From Akebia trifoliata (Eukaryota; Streptophyta; Magnoliopsida; Ranunculales; Lardizabalaceae): a stretch of 64,000 nt of DNA. The stretch lies in assembly GCA_017979445.1 (NCBI GenBank), contig CM030715.1:33291756-33355755 (forward strand), in the 5' to 3' direction. Positions 21,052 through 34,511 of the stretch are shown one piece after another. A model generated the notes under the pieces. The model was not told where the DNA came from, searched no databases, and worked only from the letters and a program-made list of their open reading frames with translations. The position numbers and the translations under genes were made by a program. Each line of letters opens with the position of its first letter. Position 1 is the stretch's first letter.

Positions 21052-24000
21052 ATGGATTCACACGTGCCGAGCGACGATCTAAGTGGGTTTTGGACGAACG
21101 AGAAGCATGTCAACTTTCTTAACAGAATGGAAGCCTCATTCGTTCGAACAATGCTTGAAAATGGCGACCGTTCTATGCTAAAATGCGCCAATTCTCCTCT
21201 TAACCGTTACGTCCCTGACAGTTCCGAGTCGACTCGAGAATTAGGTCACAGGAGAAATAGAAGGAAGAACACCCATTTGTATTTTCCAGGTAAACAATAT
21301 TTCTCGAAATGAAATATCTCTTGTTATTTGGATTTTTTTTCTTGTCTATTATGCGCCGTTGGATTGTACGGGTTTATTTTAGCTGGAAAGTGGAAACACC
21401 CGAAACAAGGTATAGATGTAGATCATTTACTTTGATCGATGGTGTAGTGGCGCATGTTAGCAGATGGCTGACTGGTCAACGAAATAGCTAAAGTTTACTA
21501 AGATGACGAAAATGTCCTTGCCTTAAGATATTTGTGACCATGTTGAGTTGAGTTTTAAATCGTTTTTGTGTGGTGCGTTCTTGTAGAAGTCACGGATCCA
21601 AGCACGAATGCCGTTAGAACTAACGGCAGGAAGACGAGGAGGCGGTCTACAAGACGGCATGATGTGTCACAGGATCAGGTTTGTTATACATTATTAACTT
21701 GCTTCTATTGTACTGTATCACATAGCCTTTTATGGAAAAAGTACTGTAATCCTGTTAGATTCGTTTTGATTAAACGCAATGACCATTCAACGGGTTTGAT
21801 CAACCGAGAACCTCTATATCTTTGGGGCTGGAATCCATTTGAAAAATTGAATACGATGTAATAACTTTAAATGAATTGATACGACACTCTATATATCATG
21901 ACAGGTGTCACAAACTTCAATGAATCTGATCCAACCATTCGATGATCATCGACATTTGTGGGTCCTTCTCGAGGTCATCATAGAAATCAATGCGACTTGG
22001 ACCTTTTAGATCCCTTAATGTTTTTCATTAAGATCATCTCCAACCTAATTCATGGAGGGGGAGATCTCCCGACCCAACTCCCACCGATCCGAGCATCTCC
22101 GGATCCATTTACTATTCACACCCTCAAAGTTTTTTCCATTTTGAAGACCCTCTCTATATATCTATTGACCTTTTTTAAGTACCCATTTTTGTTCTCATTT
22201 TTCCATAATGCAATTTTTGGCCTTTCTCTTTAGGTAAAACATGTTTTAAATCTCATTGTTGTTCCCCTAATAAAGCAATGTCACGATTTTTTATTTTTTT
22301 ATTTATTTTTTCCTTAATAAAATAACCATTTGTTATCTTCAAAGTGGCTAGGAGGGGACGATCTTCAAATTTGAAGGAGAGTCAATTTGATGGAAAAATT
22401 TGAAGGTGTGAATTAGATATGATCTAAGGATCTCCCTGTCATGGCCCATGTTAGCAATCTCCCGTTATTTTTATTCTTCTAGTGAAAGTATCATTTTTCA
22501 CATTATTGAACTATTCTGAATAATTAACGGATTTAAGTTTGAAAAGAATAAAATTCTTTTTTTTTTTTTTTAATGATTTTTACAAATTTTATGAATTTTT
22601 ATAAAACTTAGTGGAAAAAAAATGCTACTATACCTTGTTGTATGTTGCGAAGTGTAAACTTGTAAATTGTGACATATAACACAAGTTGACTTTGAAACAA
22701 CTTTGTTTCAAAATTTTAGAGGAATCCACTTATTTATGTGACAAATATCCCTTTTATCTTTAAAAAAAAAATAATGACATGATCTCTTCATTTGTTTGAG
22801 ATTATACTTTAATTTTTCAAATTGATGATTTGTTCATTGACTTTGATTTTCTTTTAGAATTCAATAAAATAATAACCTCAATGTCTTTATTATCACCACC
22901 GAACATTATTATCATCATCACTATTGCTATTAAAATCACTATTATATATCTAAATTTTTTAGATGAAATAGAAAATACACGTCTGAAGCATATGCTGCAT
23001 ATTTTTCATTTATCGAATTTTTTGATAATATTTTAAATCGAATGCTTTTAATTTAAAATCAAATAAAACTCAAAATTTTCACAAATCAAATTTTTACCGA
23101 ATTCCAAATTGCTAACAAAGGTCATGGCCATAATTGTAAATGATCTATGATTCTGTGACGGGGGACGTCTGAAAAAAGTATCGTCAGATTATCATGGCTC
23201 TTTGAGTTATGTTATTTTTATTTGTCAATGGCATCACTAGTGTCGATACCCATCAACCATTCATGTGGAATTCACATTATGATATATCCTAGAAGATCAA
23301 CTCATTTTTAGGAAATATTTGATAAGACTTCTTTTTTACTACGATAGTGCTAGTTATAATATTTTCATCTTCGGAGATCATGTTCATTTTTCATTTGTTA
23401 ATGCCCATCTCCCTTTTATCGACCAATGCAATATTCATCTCCCTTTCTTTCACCTTGACACAAGTCTCAGGGTGACAATATATGCATTGGAAATGACGTG
23501 TATTATATCCTCTACTTGTCCAAACTCCAGATCGTCTCAAATGAGTTTTACTTATCCGAGATTAAAGTTATATATAAATTTAATAGTATATATCATTTTT
23601 GTATTTTGTATTTTGTATTTTAGACTTTGGTCTTAAATCATCCGTCTAAACATTTCTTAAACATCCTATGATCGTTTCATTTATTGTAAGTTCAACATCC
23701 AACTTCAATAAGTTATATTAATTCTCATCAATGTCATGTTTAAACATTCTCAACAATCCCAAAAACTTTTTTTTTCTCGAGACTCTTCTCACGAGTCTAC
23801 GATAATAAATACAACATTCATTTTTGCACATTATTTTAAAACACATTGACTTGACTTGACTCAACATTTAGTCAATTCAAATAAAAAACTCAGTCGAGTC
23901 AAGAAATTCGAGTTGCAGGCATAGCCACTAATGAAACTGCATATATTTTTTTTATATATAAATCCCTATGTTTCTTCTAAAATTTAATCTAAAAACCCTC

Positions 24001-24301
24001 ATAGTATGGTCATGCTTGTTATCAAAGATCTTGAGGATGAGGATGAGATAAAATCTTTAGATCGAAGACGAGTACATAGATTTTTAGGGATAAAATGAAA
24101 TAAATGATCTTAATTTGACTCGGCCAAGTCGACTCTGGAGTTTTTCACTAGACTCGACTCTGTGGGTATGCGAGTTTAAAACTATGCATATTGTGATATT
24201 TTCTGGCTCTATTGGATATTTTCTAAAGGATTTTGGCTTACGTGTATCTGCAGGTGGTCCCACAGATTGGATACAGCAAAGGTGATGAGAATGATGAGTG
24301 A
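21052..24301 (+). CDS. COR27/COR28-like cold- and clock-regulated protein
   Basis: I assemble three exons: 21052-21289, 21587-21678 and 24254-24301. All have GT..AG junctions and consistent phase, giving a 125-residue protein. The N-terminus has FWTNEKHVNFLNRMEASFV (13-31), closely matching the W-T-x-E-K-H-x-x-x-L-x-x-M-E-A-S-F-V signature of Arabidopsis COR27/COR28. It is followed by a LNRYVPDSSEST block, a basic stretch (RKTRRRSTRRH) that could act in nuclear localisation, and a C-terminal SQDQVVPQ motif. COR27/28 are night-phased regulators linking the clock, cold and light signalling. This model is about half the length I recall for the Arabidopsis proteins. The second intron is 2.6 kb, so an extra exon could be missed there. 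The promoter carries an evening element. Confidence 0.72.
21679..24253 (+). other. Intron 2 of the COR27-like gene
   Basis: This long AT-rich intron has no protein-like ORF. The stretch 23790-24190 contains repeated GACTCGACT/AGTCGAGTC words on both strands and ends GAGTTTAAAACTATGC, so it is probably a decayed inverted-repeat transposon. Confidence 0.5.
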
Positions 24302-25740
24302 CACAAACTTTATGTCGCCATCTCGCCTAACATCTTGATTTATTAGTGATTATGTGGAATTTGATTTACTTTAGAATATGAATATCATCCCAATATTATA
24401 AAGTTGGTTCCTTATTCTTTACGTGAGGTGAGATATTTGCCTTCAATTACACTTACATCTTGTCCAACAATAATATGACACGTGTATAAAACCCAACGCA
24501 TTGCACAAGGAGGAAAAGTCGGAGGAACTGATGTACGTTGTACTCACCCTATAAATACATGAACCTTCCACATAAATACAGTTAGGGCTTCTGCTGTTGC
24601 AGTGCACCAGCAAAAGAGGCTATCACATGTTAATGATCGGCCACTTGCACAAAGAAGTAGGTCATCACATCACGTGTATCAACAACCTGATTACATGTCC
24701 AGGTGGCAGCTTTTTTCAGTTGCGAGACTTTTAAGTTTTGGCATGGCCTTGGGGGGTAAACCCAAGCTCAATTCAAGTAGAAAAAGATATCATTGGTTGG
24801 TGGCTTGTTAACTTATTCACCCGAACTTTAATTCCAACTTGAGGAGTTGACTAAAGTTACATTTTTGGGTGGATTGGACCTATTGGGCTCATTAAACAAG
24901 TCTAATTTTTTTTTGATTAACAATAAATCTTGTGTCTTAAATAGGAAATACAATTAATATATTGACAATTTTAAATCTTAAATATGAAATAATTAAAAAA
25001 TAAATAAAAGTAAATAATCAATATAAAATGTTTACATTTTGTTATATAGCTTTAGACCATTTTTTTTTTTTAAACCTAGAAATTGGATAAGAATCGAAAA
25101 CTTACCCAAATTGTGAGCAACCCGATCCTTATAGGTTCGATTAGGTGTTAGGTGTCTGAAATTGAACCAAACTCGGAATTGGACTGGTAATAACTCGAAA
25201 ACCTAGGTCGAAACCCTTAACCAGTGGTGAACCTGGTATTTGACCTACATTGTACCACTCCAACAGTCTTGAGACTATTATGACATTTAAAAAATAAATA
25301 AAAATAAAAATGTATTTTTTATACTAATTTTATGAATTTCGGATTATAACCCGAATAAAATCCAAACTGGTTTGAACTCGATTTCACAGATTTTGGGTGT
25401 TGTTCAAATTCACCATCATGTGACCAATTTGGGTTGAACCCATAATTGGTCAATTCGATCCAAGTTCCTGATTTGCCCTCAAATTGAACCAAAACCTGAT
25501 AAATCAGTTTCAGCGTGGTATAGGTTACCTCGTCAAATTCCCCTAAGCTCAACTTGAATTATTTTAACTACGAGTTCAAATTTGTCCAGTTCAAATCAAG
25601 AACTGAACCAAACCGATAGCTTTAGGTGGTTTGATTCGATTTGGAATAAGTTGCACCAATCAATTTGGTTCGATTCTTGGATCAAACTTGTTTAGAACTG
25701 AACAAAATCGATAATCGAACCCTTATGCAAAAACTATATC

Positions 25741-25773
<33 letters not shown>

Positions 25774-26358
25774 TATTATTATGAATTATTTTATGAGTTA
25801 GGATATAGATTAATGATCTTTTATGGATAAACTAATGACTTTTATGGATATATTAGTGATGTATTGTATAAAATTTTATGTTTATCATATATTTGTTTTT
25901 TCATTAAAAAATGTTATAGTTTATAGAATATTGACAATCCATAGAATTGAATCGAACCAAACCAATTTTAGTTCGGATTTAGGTTGGTTTGGATCCAATG
26001 GAATTTGATTTGTTTATTGTTCTTATTTACTAGAATCGATCTATGTTGGTTCGGTTCAAATTTGACCTCAAACCGAACCGAATCAAGTTGCACCCCTTAA
26101 TTTAACCCAAGCTTAACTCGTTTTCTACATAACTCAGGCCCAGGCTCACCCATCCATGGGGTTAATTCGGGGTTGAGCTCCGGAGTACCATCTCGAGTTC
26201 CGACCAATTGGCCTAGTAGCACTTATATGTTCGGTGGCATTTTTGTAGTTAATAGTAAAGCTGGGAGTAGTTTCGTAAATCTTTGCAACTCGAGGAAGAT
26301 GAGAGCAAATGTTTCAAAATCCCCTCTTCACTCTTAACAGCTAAAACTGAGAGGAGAG
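24302..26358. other. Intergenic stretch, no gene seen
   Basis: A small ORF at 24602-24811 follows a TATAAATA motif (24551) but has no recognisable homology. The stretch 25080-26110 is degenerate AACCGAACC/GGTTCGGTT-type repeat. (AAT)n lies at about 25743-25773. Confidence 0.5.
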
Positions 26359-29300
26359 ATGGCTTCTTCTCCTTCCAACTTATCCTTTCTTTCTCCTTCT
26401 CCCTTCAAAAGACCAACAACTACCCTTTTAAATCTCCCGCGAACCCAGTTCCCTCCAACAGGAACCACAACAACTGGTTCATCCCGATTCAAATGCTCGG
26501 CCGGTCAGACCGGGTTCTTCACCAAACTAGGCCGTCTGATCAAGGAGAAGGCCAAGAGCGATGTCGAGAAGATCTTCTCTGGTTTTTCCAAAACCAGAGA
26601 CAACCTAGCTGTGATTGATGAGCTTCTTTTGTACTGGAATCTCTCTGAAACGGATCGAGTTTTAGACGAACTCGAAGAGGTTCTTCTCTGTTTCACTTCT
26701 CTTTCAATTTTACAATTTTGGGGACAATTTGATTGATTACGTTCCCAAAAGAATTTCCTAAGTTCTGTTACAAACGATGTTCGATGCTGTATCTTATAGT
26801 GCAGGCTTTACTTGTATCTGATTTTGGTCCCAAAATCACAATTAAGATTGTGGAAAGTTTGCGGAAGGATATATTAGGTGGGAAGCTTAAATCAGGAAGT
26901 GAGATAAAGGTACTTAGATGGCAATTATTGTGTTTTATGTGTTAAAATGGCTTAATTGTTTATAATTATTGAAAATTCTTATTCGTTGATGCATTGTTGA
27001 TAGGATGCTTTGAAGAAGTTTGTGCTTGATTTGTTGACTACCAAAGCAAATAAGACTGAACTTCAACTCGGATTCAGGTTTGTTTATTTTTTGCTTAATA
27101 GGATTTATGGTGGTTTCTTTGAAAAAAAAAACAAAAAACCTTGGATGGGCTTTAATTCAAAGTATTTCTTTGTTCATTTAGGAAACCGGCTGTAATAATG
27201 ATTGTTGGTGTGAATGGAGGCGGGAAGACGACTTCTCTAGGTGACATTCAGAGCTCTGCTTTGTTATTTGTTATTTGTTATTTGTCTTTCCAATTATAAT
27301 GTATTTTTTGTCGGTAAAATTACTTCGATCGTTTGTTTGATTCTTGTAGGAAAGCTTGCTTATAGATTAAAGAAAGAAGGTGTAAAGGTGAGAAAACGTT
27401 ATTTAATAGTCATTGACATTATTCTGTTATTATTTATTTTTCTTGTTTATGTGATATGTGCCTAAGGGTTACTCTGTACTTGACCTGCCTCAAGAATCAA
27501 AGTTTATTAGTCGAATTATGTTTGTTTGGCAAACCAGATACGAAATATAGCTCCTTGAACCAACAATTCAATAATAAAGCACGTTACAACACTACACATG
27601 TTATCTATCCAAGAGTGCTTTTGCAAACATTAAAATGAGCCAATATGAAAAATGAAACTAAAAGTTCATTTAAAGCAGTTTCCTAACTGCATTGTGTACA
27701 AAAGATGGTTTGTGGTTCATCTGCGTCTGTTTATCAGTGTTTCTCTCATCTCAGAGTTCAATTTTGCAAAATCTTGGTGTTACAAACTGTTCTTTGTTTT
27801 ATGTAGTTTGATAAGATTAGAAGTTCTTTTTATTCTAAAAATCTGATCTTGCTTAGTTTATGGTTTGAGATTGAGCCAGATATTAATGGCAGCGGGCGAT
27901 ACATTCAGGGCAGCTGCTAGTGATCAGTTGGAAATTTGGGCCGAGAGGACTGGGTCTGAAATAGTTATGGCTGAAGGGGAGAAAGTCAAAGCAGCATCAG
28001 GTATTCGGCCAAATCAGAAGAGTACAATGGAATCCTTCCGTAAATCCATTATAATTTTTTTAATATTCTTATATTGTTTATCTGGATAGTTCTTTCACAG
28101 GCTGTGAAAAGAGGGAAAGAAGATGGTTTTGATGTAGTTCTATGTGATACATCTGGACGTATGTACCGAGAATTTTCATGGGTAGTTTTTATTGTACTCG
28201 TATCTTATTTTATTTTTAAATACCTGGGCCTGATTTTCATTGTACTAGTAATTTATTTCATTAGGTCTACACACTAACTATAGCTTGATGGAGGAGTTGA
28301 TTGCATGCAAGAAATCTGTGGGTAAAGTTGTTCCTGGTGCACCAAATGTAAGCTTAACCATTCGGATTCATAAAAATTTTCTTCATTGAATCGTTAAATG
28401 TTGTGTAGTCCATCTTGTGGTGCCATGTGATTGTTCTTTGATTTATCCAGCAATGTTAATTCTATGGGTCATATATTCAACAGTCTTTGTATCATTATGA
28501 GTAATTGAACCTAAATGATGAAGTCTCCTTGGGGACTTTCCAATTAGTCAATCTTAACTAATGTCTCATCCCTAGGGTTGTTCTTTACAAGTTTCATTTC
28601 ATATATTCTATTTTGATCCTGCTTGTTGCTTTTAGTTCACTGTCTTTCTGATTTCATCAACCGACACTGTATTATTTGTCATCTTGTTAGAAGATCTGAT
28701 CTGGTTTGGCTAACTTCTCCATTTTTTGCAGAAGTTGCTTAAATAAAATGTTGCTGTTATTTTGTAGCATGTCTATTGTCTTGCAGGAGTTATTTTTCCT
28801 TTGTTTTGGTGCATTTGAGCTTCATGTTTTTTTTCTATAATAAAATGTTCTTGGAAATAGTGTTTTTTTTTTTTTGGTAAGCTGGACTTGAACTCATGAC
28901 CTCAAAGTTGCTTTGCAATGTGTCAAACCAACTGAGCTATGGGCCTAAAAGCCCGTACTTGGAAATAAAGTTGCTTGAATCTGGCATTTGTATGAATTGA
29001 ATAATATTTTTTTTTCCTGTTTTCTGTATTGGTTATATATTATTTGAGATGGGTCTTTTGATATTATAAGAATTATTCTGCATGAGGCTTAATATTCAAA
29101 TCTGCATACTTATGAAGTTCTTGTTTTTTTCTTTTGTATTCAAGTCCAATTTTTCATGTTGAAATGTGGTAATATTCTTGTAAAATCTTTATAGGAGATC
29201 CTGCTAGTTTTGGATGGGACAACTGGTTTGAATATGCTGCCACAAGCAAGGGAGTTTAATGAAGTAATTTTCCTACCTTTAGATATTAGTAATTAACTTC

Positions 29301-30656
29301 ATCTTATACATTTAGATTTCTAGTTATTCAGTTCTGTGATTTTTGTTAGTATCAAGAGCTGCATTATTTGATAAACCATATGCTTATTTCACTTTGTTTT
29401 TATTTATTGATGAATCTGTGAAGGTCTAAACGAGTAATGTAGAAGCACCCCAGCATATGATTTATGTGATTGAATCACTGGCTGAAAATTTGCATACATT
29501 GTCGATTTTCCTCATTTTTGCAAAATCTTATTGACGACGTTATTTTAAAAAAATTGCACCAAGTATAATTGGTGACATTTTCTTAGTACTCAAGAATGTA
29601 TACATGCTATGGAAAATAATTCTTCATGCTCATTATTTAGGTCAGAATCTCTGATCCGATGATCTTTTGCTAGGTCCTCTTTTGTTTTCTTTGTAAAGTC
29701 ATTCTCTAAGCAAAGGGTTATAAATGATAACAACTTCCGAGGATCTCTGATAATCTTTCTATGATTCTTTTCTCGTTATTTTTCTTACATTGACGTTTGA
29801 CTTCAAATGAGTTTAAAAATTCATTCTCTCTCTCTCTCTCTCTCTTTATATATATATAGGGAACGGATCAAGGGACATGAAAAAACATATGTAAAAACAA
29901 TGTAACATTAATAAATTTTCAAAATATGGGTTAGAAGTTTCGGATTGAGCTGATTTTTTGTGAGGATGATCTCTATGATGGAAAGATCATCCAAAAAAAA
30001 AAAAAAATCAGTCCAATCTGAAACTTCTAACCCCATTAAAAGTGATTTAGAATGTGGACCGTCGATTTTTTGCCAATTTTTGCCAATAATTTGTAAATCA
30101 CTCTTGATGGATTTAGAAGTTTCAGATTAAGCTGATTTTTTGTGAGGATGATCTTCTCATCATAGTGACCATCCTCGCAAAAAATCAGCTCAATCCAAAA
30201 CCCCTAACCCATATTTTGAAAAACCATTGTTTTTACATATGTCCCATGAACCGCCCCTATATATATATATATCTCAAAAACTGCATTGATAGGTTATTTT
30301 GTAAAAGAGTTCAAAACTTCTGTGTTAGGTGGTTGGAATTACTGGCTTGATCTTGACGAAACTGGACGGTTCTGCGAGAGGTGGCTGTGTGGTAAGCTCA
30401 GAATCTTTAGCTTTTTTTTTTTTTTAGTTCTATGTTCTAGTTATAGAATTTTGGTTTCCGTAGTGTCCTAAACTGTTCCATCACATGAATAGAATATTTA
30501 TGAAGCCATGTTAATGGAAAAGATTTTCATTGCAAGTTGCAGGTGAGTGTAGTTGATGAACTTGGCATCCCTGTAAAGTTTGTGGGTGTTGGCGAAGGAG
30601 TGGAAGACCTCCAACCATTTGATGCAGAGGCTTTTGTTAATGCAGTTTTCTCTTGA
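26359..30656 (+). CDS. CPFTSY: Chloroplast SRP receptor FtsY (SRP-family GTPase)
   Basis: Eleven exons join in phase: 26359-26679, 26805-26909, 27004-27077, 27182-27240, 27350-27387, 27880-28000, 28090-28158, 28265-28347, 29195-29263, 30329-30391 and 30543-30656. They give 371 residues, close to the ~366 of Arabidopsis cpFtsY. Residues 1 to about 45 are Ser/Thr/Pro-rich without acidic residues, as in a plastid transit peptide. A helical N domain follows (~50-165), then the NG GTPase domain: G1 GVNGGGKT (176-183), DTFRAAA (206-212), DTSGR (259-263), TKLDGSARGG (323-332) and a GVGE..DLQPFD closing motif. cpFtsY docks cpSRP54/cpSRP43 carrying light-harvesting proteins at the thylakoid and works with the ALB3 translocase. 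Intron 8 holds a SINE and intron 9 a fold-back MITE; neither breaks the frame. Confidence 0.96.
28850..28967 (-). mobile_element. Minimal tRNA-derived SINE with target-site duplications, copy 2
   Basis: On the minus strand, box A TAGCTCAGTTGG (plus 28928-28939) and box B AGTTCAAGTCC (plus 28884-28894) are followed by an A tract, seen as a T run at 28863-28875. CTTGGAAATA occurs at both 28850-28859 and 28958-28967, a perfect 10-bp target-site duplication. It sits in intron 8 of cpFtsY, antisense to the gene. It shares about 70 bp with the copy at 7143-7262. Confidence 0.85.
29859..30257. mobile_element. TA-targeting fold-back MITE in cpFtsY intron 9
   Basis: GGGAACGGATCAAGGGACAT at the left and ..CATGAACCGCCCC at the right are bounded by TATATATA on both sides. 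Two hairpins (about 29932-30030 and 30115-30215) share the family core. The right flank lies about 70 bp from the acceptor site of exon 10 (30329). Confidence 0.85.
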
Positions 30657-31907
30657 GGTCTTGATAGTGACTAGTGTGGTTATCACCTTCAATTATTTTT
30701 GTATATGATTATATACTAAGTTCCCTCGGTTCCTTGTTTCTAATGTATCTTGTTTTCTGGTTCTTGGTATTTACCTACGCCTGAAACACTGTTTATTCAA
30801 GGTGTCACCTAATGCCTCATCACAAATATTGGGTTTGCCATTATGTCCGTCTCAGATCATGTCCTTTGTGGCCTTTCCCTTCACCACTTGAGAGTTTTCA
30901 GCCTGTATTGGATCATATATTGTCAACTTTGCCGTCTGTGATCTTCTTTGCAAACATACAACATAAGTTTGGTGCAAGTCCTATATCTACTTGGTATGGT
31001 GCTATTACATTTGGATCATCCTGCTTCGGACGTCTCTGGCAGGACATAATCTAGCACAAGGGCAACATATATGCTTGTCTGTACCATGTTGATGCTTTGA
31101 TAGCACAAAGGTTTCCATAAAATTGGGCACTAACATAATCCATCAGCATTCCATTGTGTTATTCCTACGTGAACTTTCTCACCTCGCTTTCTTACAAGGT
31201 GAGTAGAGGAACCTGTTCCAGTTGAGGATATTGCCACTTCATCAACATCATCGACATCATCAAAGTTTTATCCAAAAATCTGGGGTTGACTGAACGAATC
31301 ATTTTCCTCCTTTCAATTCTATATGAAGTTAGGCCTTTTGTTAATTCAAGATGTTGAATAAAAAGGAGGATCTTGATTCACATTAGGAGATGGCAAGGTT
31401 TTGAATAAACTCAATTTTTTGTAGTCCTATATCTGGGTTTGAGAATGGCCATGGAAGTATAAAAAGATATGTTACACCCCAGAGTTGGAATAGTAACACC
31501 TAGAATATTGCAAATAAATTGTTGGGCCCTACCTTTCAGGTTACTTGAGCCTCCCTACCAATCATCATGCACACAAAAAATACCAACACAATAAATAAGT
31601 ATGATTCAACTGATGTCATCAGCAATAACCCATCACTCATGGTAAAGTTCAAGGAACGGCAATAGGGTCTCAAAATGCACAAAAATAAAAATAAAAATAA
31701 AAATACAAAGAGTGACAAGATAACTCAAAATTTACATAAAAGACAACCCAGAAAAGATACAAAGAGTGACAACGTAACTGAGAACTTGCGTTAAACATAA
31801 AAAAGAAAAAAAAAAAAAAAAAAAGAAATGTAAAAGGAGGAAAAATTGAAGAAACTGAGGGGATTAATTCGTTTAGTGTCAGTTTTGCTACCTAACATCT
31901 AAGCTCC
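30657..31907. other. cpFtsY 3' flank and intergenic stretch
   Basis: The first few hundred bases probably include the cpFtsY 3' UTR. The ORF at 30812-31054 has no family I recognise. A poly(A)-rich run at 31800-31825 precedes the 3' end of the minus-strand Inhibitor-2 gene. Confidence 0.45.
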
Positions 31908-34511
31908 TCACTTAAATGGAGGTGCTGATAATCGTTGAGCTGGAGTTTCACTATCTTCCTTGATGTCCATTGCTCTCACACCACCAGTCAATGATGACGA
32001 TGAATCACCTCGATCTTTCATCCCCTTGTAGCCATCATCCTCGTCAGCTTCTACCCATGACCCCTTACGCTCATGTTCTTTCACCTTGCGGAATTCATCA
32101 TAATGCTCTCTACGGTGCTCCCTAAAACTTTTGCTCTTATCCGATTCAGAGTCTGAGAATGTTCCGACACCAGAGGTTTACAGAAGGGAAAAAAAAAGAA
32201 GTCACAATCAGGACACTGTAACCATTACATACCACTTGAATTAATGTCAACTAATATTTCAGGAGCAAAGCTAACAAATTTAACTGGAATGCAGATAACA
32301 GAATCCCTCCAAATTGTCATGTACTGATGCGCTTAGCTGATTTTACCGTAGAATGGTAACCAAAATCATGAGGGTAAGGAGTCTAAAATGAAGGATTGTT
32401 AGAATATCCTGACATACAATACTTATCAACGTTAACCCAGGAGAAAACTTTGACTGATTAACTCCAAAAAGGATACAAGGCTTGATCATAGACGGTGCCA
32501 TATCTCCCGTCTTCGTAACATAGTCAATGGCACATGGGTCAGTGTCAAACACTGATAAAAAGGTCATGATGCATCATACAACAAAAAAAAACCATTTGGG
32601 ATGTCAAGCAATGGGGTCGATGAAACAGTGAAAGAGATGGGATATAACTAATACTGTAAGATGCAATAACGACAACAAGGGAAACAATCATATAATCTAG
32701 AAGCTAAATTTTAAGCTATTAAGTGAACTTAATAACCTTCATCATCTTGTTCCATGGCATCAGCCTCATCTTCAGAAGAAATCCAGCCCCCAGACAGTGT
32801 GGCGGGCTTTCTGCTTGAAGAAGCTACATCACTCAAAGCACTCCGTATAGCTTCTGCATGTGCAGCATCACCCATGCATTCATCGAAATCACGTATAGGA
32901 GACAAAGAACCTGCAAGATTGACAGTATCAATTAACATTGATCAACATGATTTAGTAGTAGTTTTCATTGCATGTGGTTTGGAGACAGAATAAAAGTGCA
33001 TCAACAAACCATCATCGTCAATCATGGGGTGGTATGGAGTCTTGGGTTCAGTGATTTTCTGCCTTACAGGTTTATTTGCCTCGATTTCACCCAAGTTAGC
33101 CTCATCCCACCTTACACGTCCACTGATCCCCCAGCAAACAAAGAGAAAACAGAATAAGTGCATATTATAATTGGGACACAAGATATGAAGCATACACTGG
33201 AACAAAGTTTAAAAAACTAAATTACACTACTAGCAAGTGTAATTGTATAAAAGGTAATTATTATTGATAATGGCAAGGGCCAACACATCTGAGAAACTCT
33301 TTTCAAAGCACATAACCCACCAAGCTCACTAAAATGGCTGAAAGAAAATCTGGACCAAGTTTATTTACCTACAACAATGATTCCCTCACTAGGCAATTCA
33401 ACTGTTTCCTCCCTAATTATTAATTGCAGTAAGTTATGCAAAATATGATGAATGGAAATCACATGATCCATATACAATGCTTTAATATTCCCCATAAAAG
33501 ATGACGTTGAAACATGTAAGTTCATCATGAGATAGCATTGTAGCTAGTTAAGTTATTTTATAGGAACCAAGAGAACACACATTACATTTATCTCCAAGAT
33601 CATGCTCAAACTGAGCTTCTAAACAACACTGACCATAGTACTTGTTTGTGGACCCCATCTATTATTTAGTTGCAATCATGAGTAAAATAGTTCAAAAACT
33701 GTTGATTAGCAGAGATGGGGATGTTGAAATGTATTAATGAGAAAAATCAGAAATGAATACGTTCGAAAAAGATTTAGGAATAAACTTCAAAGGACAAGTT
33801 TAGAAAAGGTCAAAATTAGATATGGTTAGGGCATACATATCAAGATCAAAGATAGTACTGATGTGAAGGAACCCTTTGGTGCAAGTAGAAGGCTTTAAGA
33901 AGGTGAAGGGAAGACCAAATATGATGTGAAGGTAATAATAAATATATGAATTCATTCTTGGCCAAAGATATGGCTCTAGATAGAGCTGAGTGGAAAAAAT
34001 AAAATACATGTTGCAAACTCGAATATTTGGGATAAAGCATACATAACAAATATCAAGAGAACCCACAATTGAGCAAATATTTCTGGAGTTCTCCAGTAAA
34101 TTTTTTTATTCAACATTTTAAAAGGGCAGTCGTGCCTTGGGGTCTTAAAAAATGCACTAATCATCCACTTAACCTGCAAAAGAATACTGAAATGCTGAGG
34201 ATTCATATTCAATTGTTTCTTGCAAACAACCTTTAGATTTTTTACTCGCCACCATCAAGAGCTTAACACAATCTATAAGCTGAGGTTCCAAGAAACCGTA
34301 GAGCTTAACAATATTGCTCCAAGAAGGGCTCTTATTTAGGGTGGAGCTTAACGTTATCATGGCAATGAATCAAAGCAAGCTCCGGCAAGGAAAGCATGTT
34401 ACCTATGGTTATCATTGGCGGAACTTGTCTATACGAAGAACAAAAATTGCATAAAGCATCCAAACTCTATATGATACAGTCTCTTGAAAATTACGGCATG
34501 AATTACCTCAT
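31908..34511 (-). CDS. Protein phosphatase 1 regulatory inhibitor 2 (I-2)
   Basis: Four coding exons on the minus strand join in phase: 34511-34507 (ATG AG only), 33122-33010, 32910-32737 and 32152-31908. They give 178 residues beginning [20 protein letters not shown]. Conserved I-2 features are the [17 protein letters not shown] block (Thr30-Pro31 corresponds to the GSK3 site of animal I-2), [11 protein letters not shown], an acidic Ser-rich SSEDEAD region and the [10 protein letters not shown] helix (114-123), which in animal I-2 contacts the PP1 catalytic site. The C-terminal tail is hydrophilic and probably disordered. The protein should bind type-1 phosphatase (TOPP) catalytic subunits. 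The start codon is in a tiny coding piece at the end of a mostly untranslated exon. Confidence 0.93.

Noticed and set aside
24602..24811. Small gene after a TATAAATA motif
   Set aside because: A TATA-like sequence alone is weak in AT-rich DNA, and the 69-residue product has no recognisable feature.
26283..26618. Alternative 111-residue ORF overlapping the first exon of cpFtsY
   Set aside because: It is out of frame with the clear transit-peptide and N-domain reading from 26359, and has no conserved motif.
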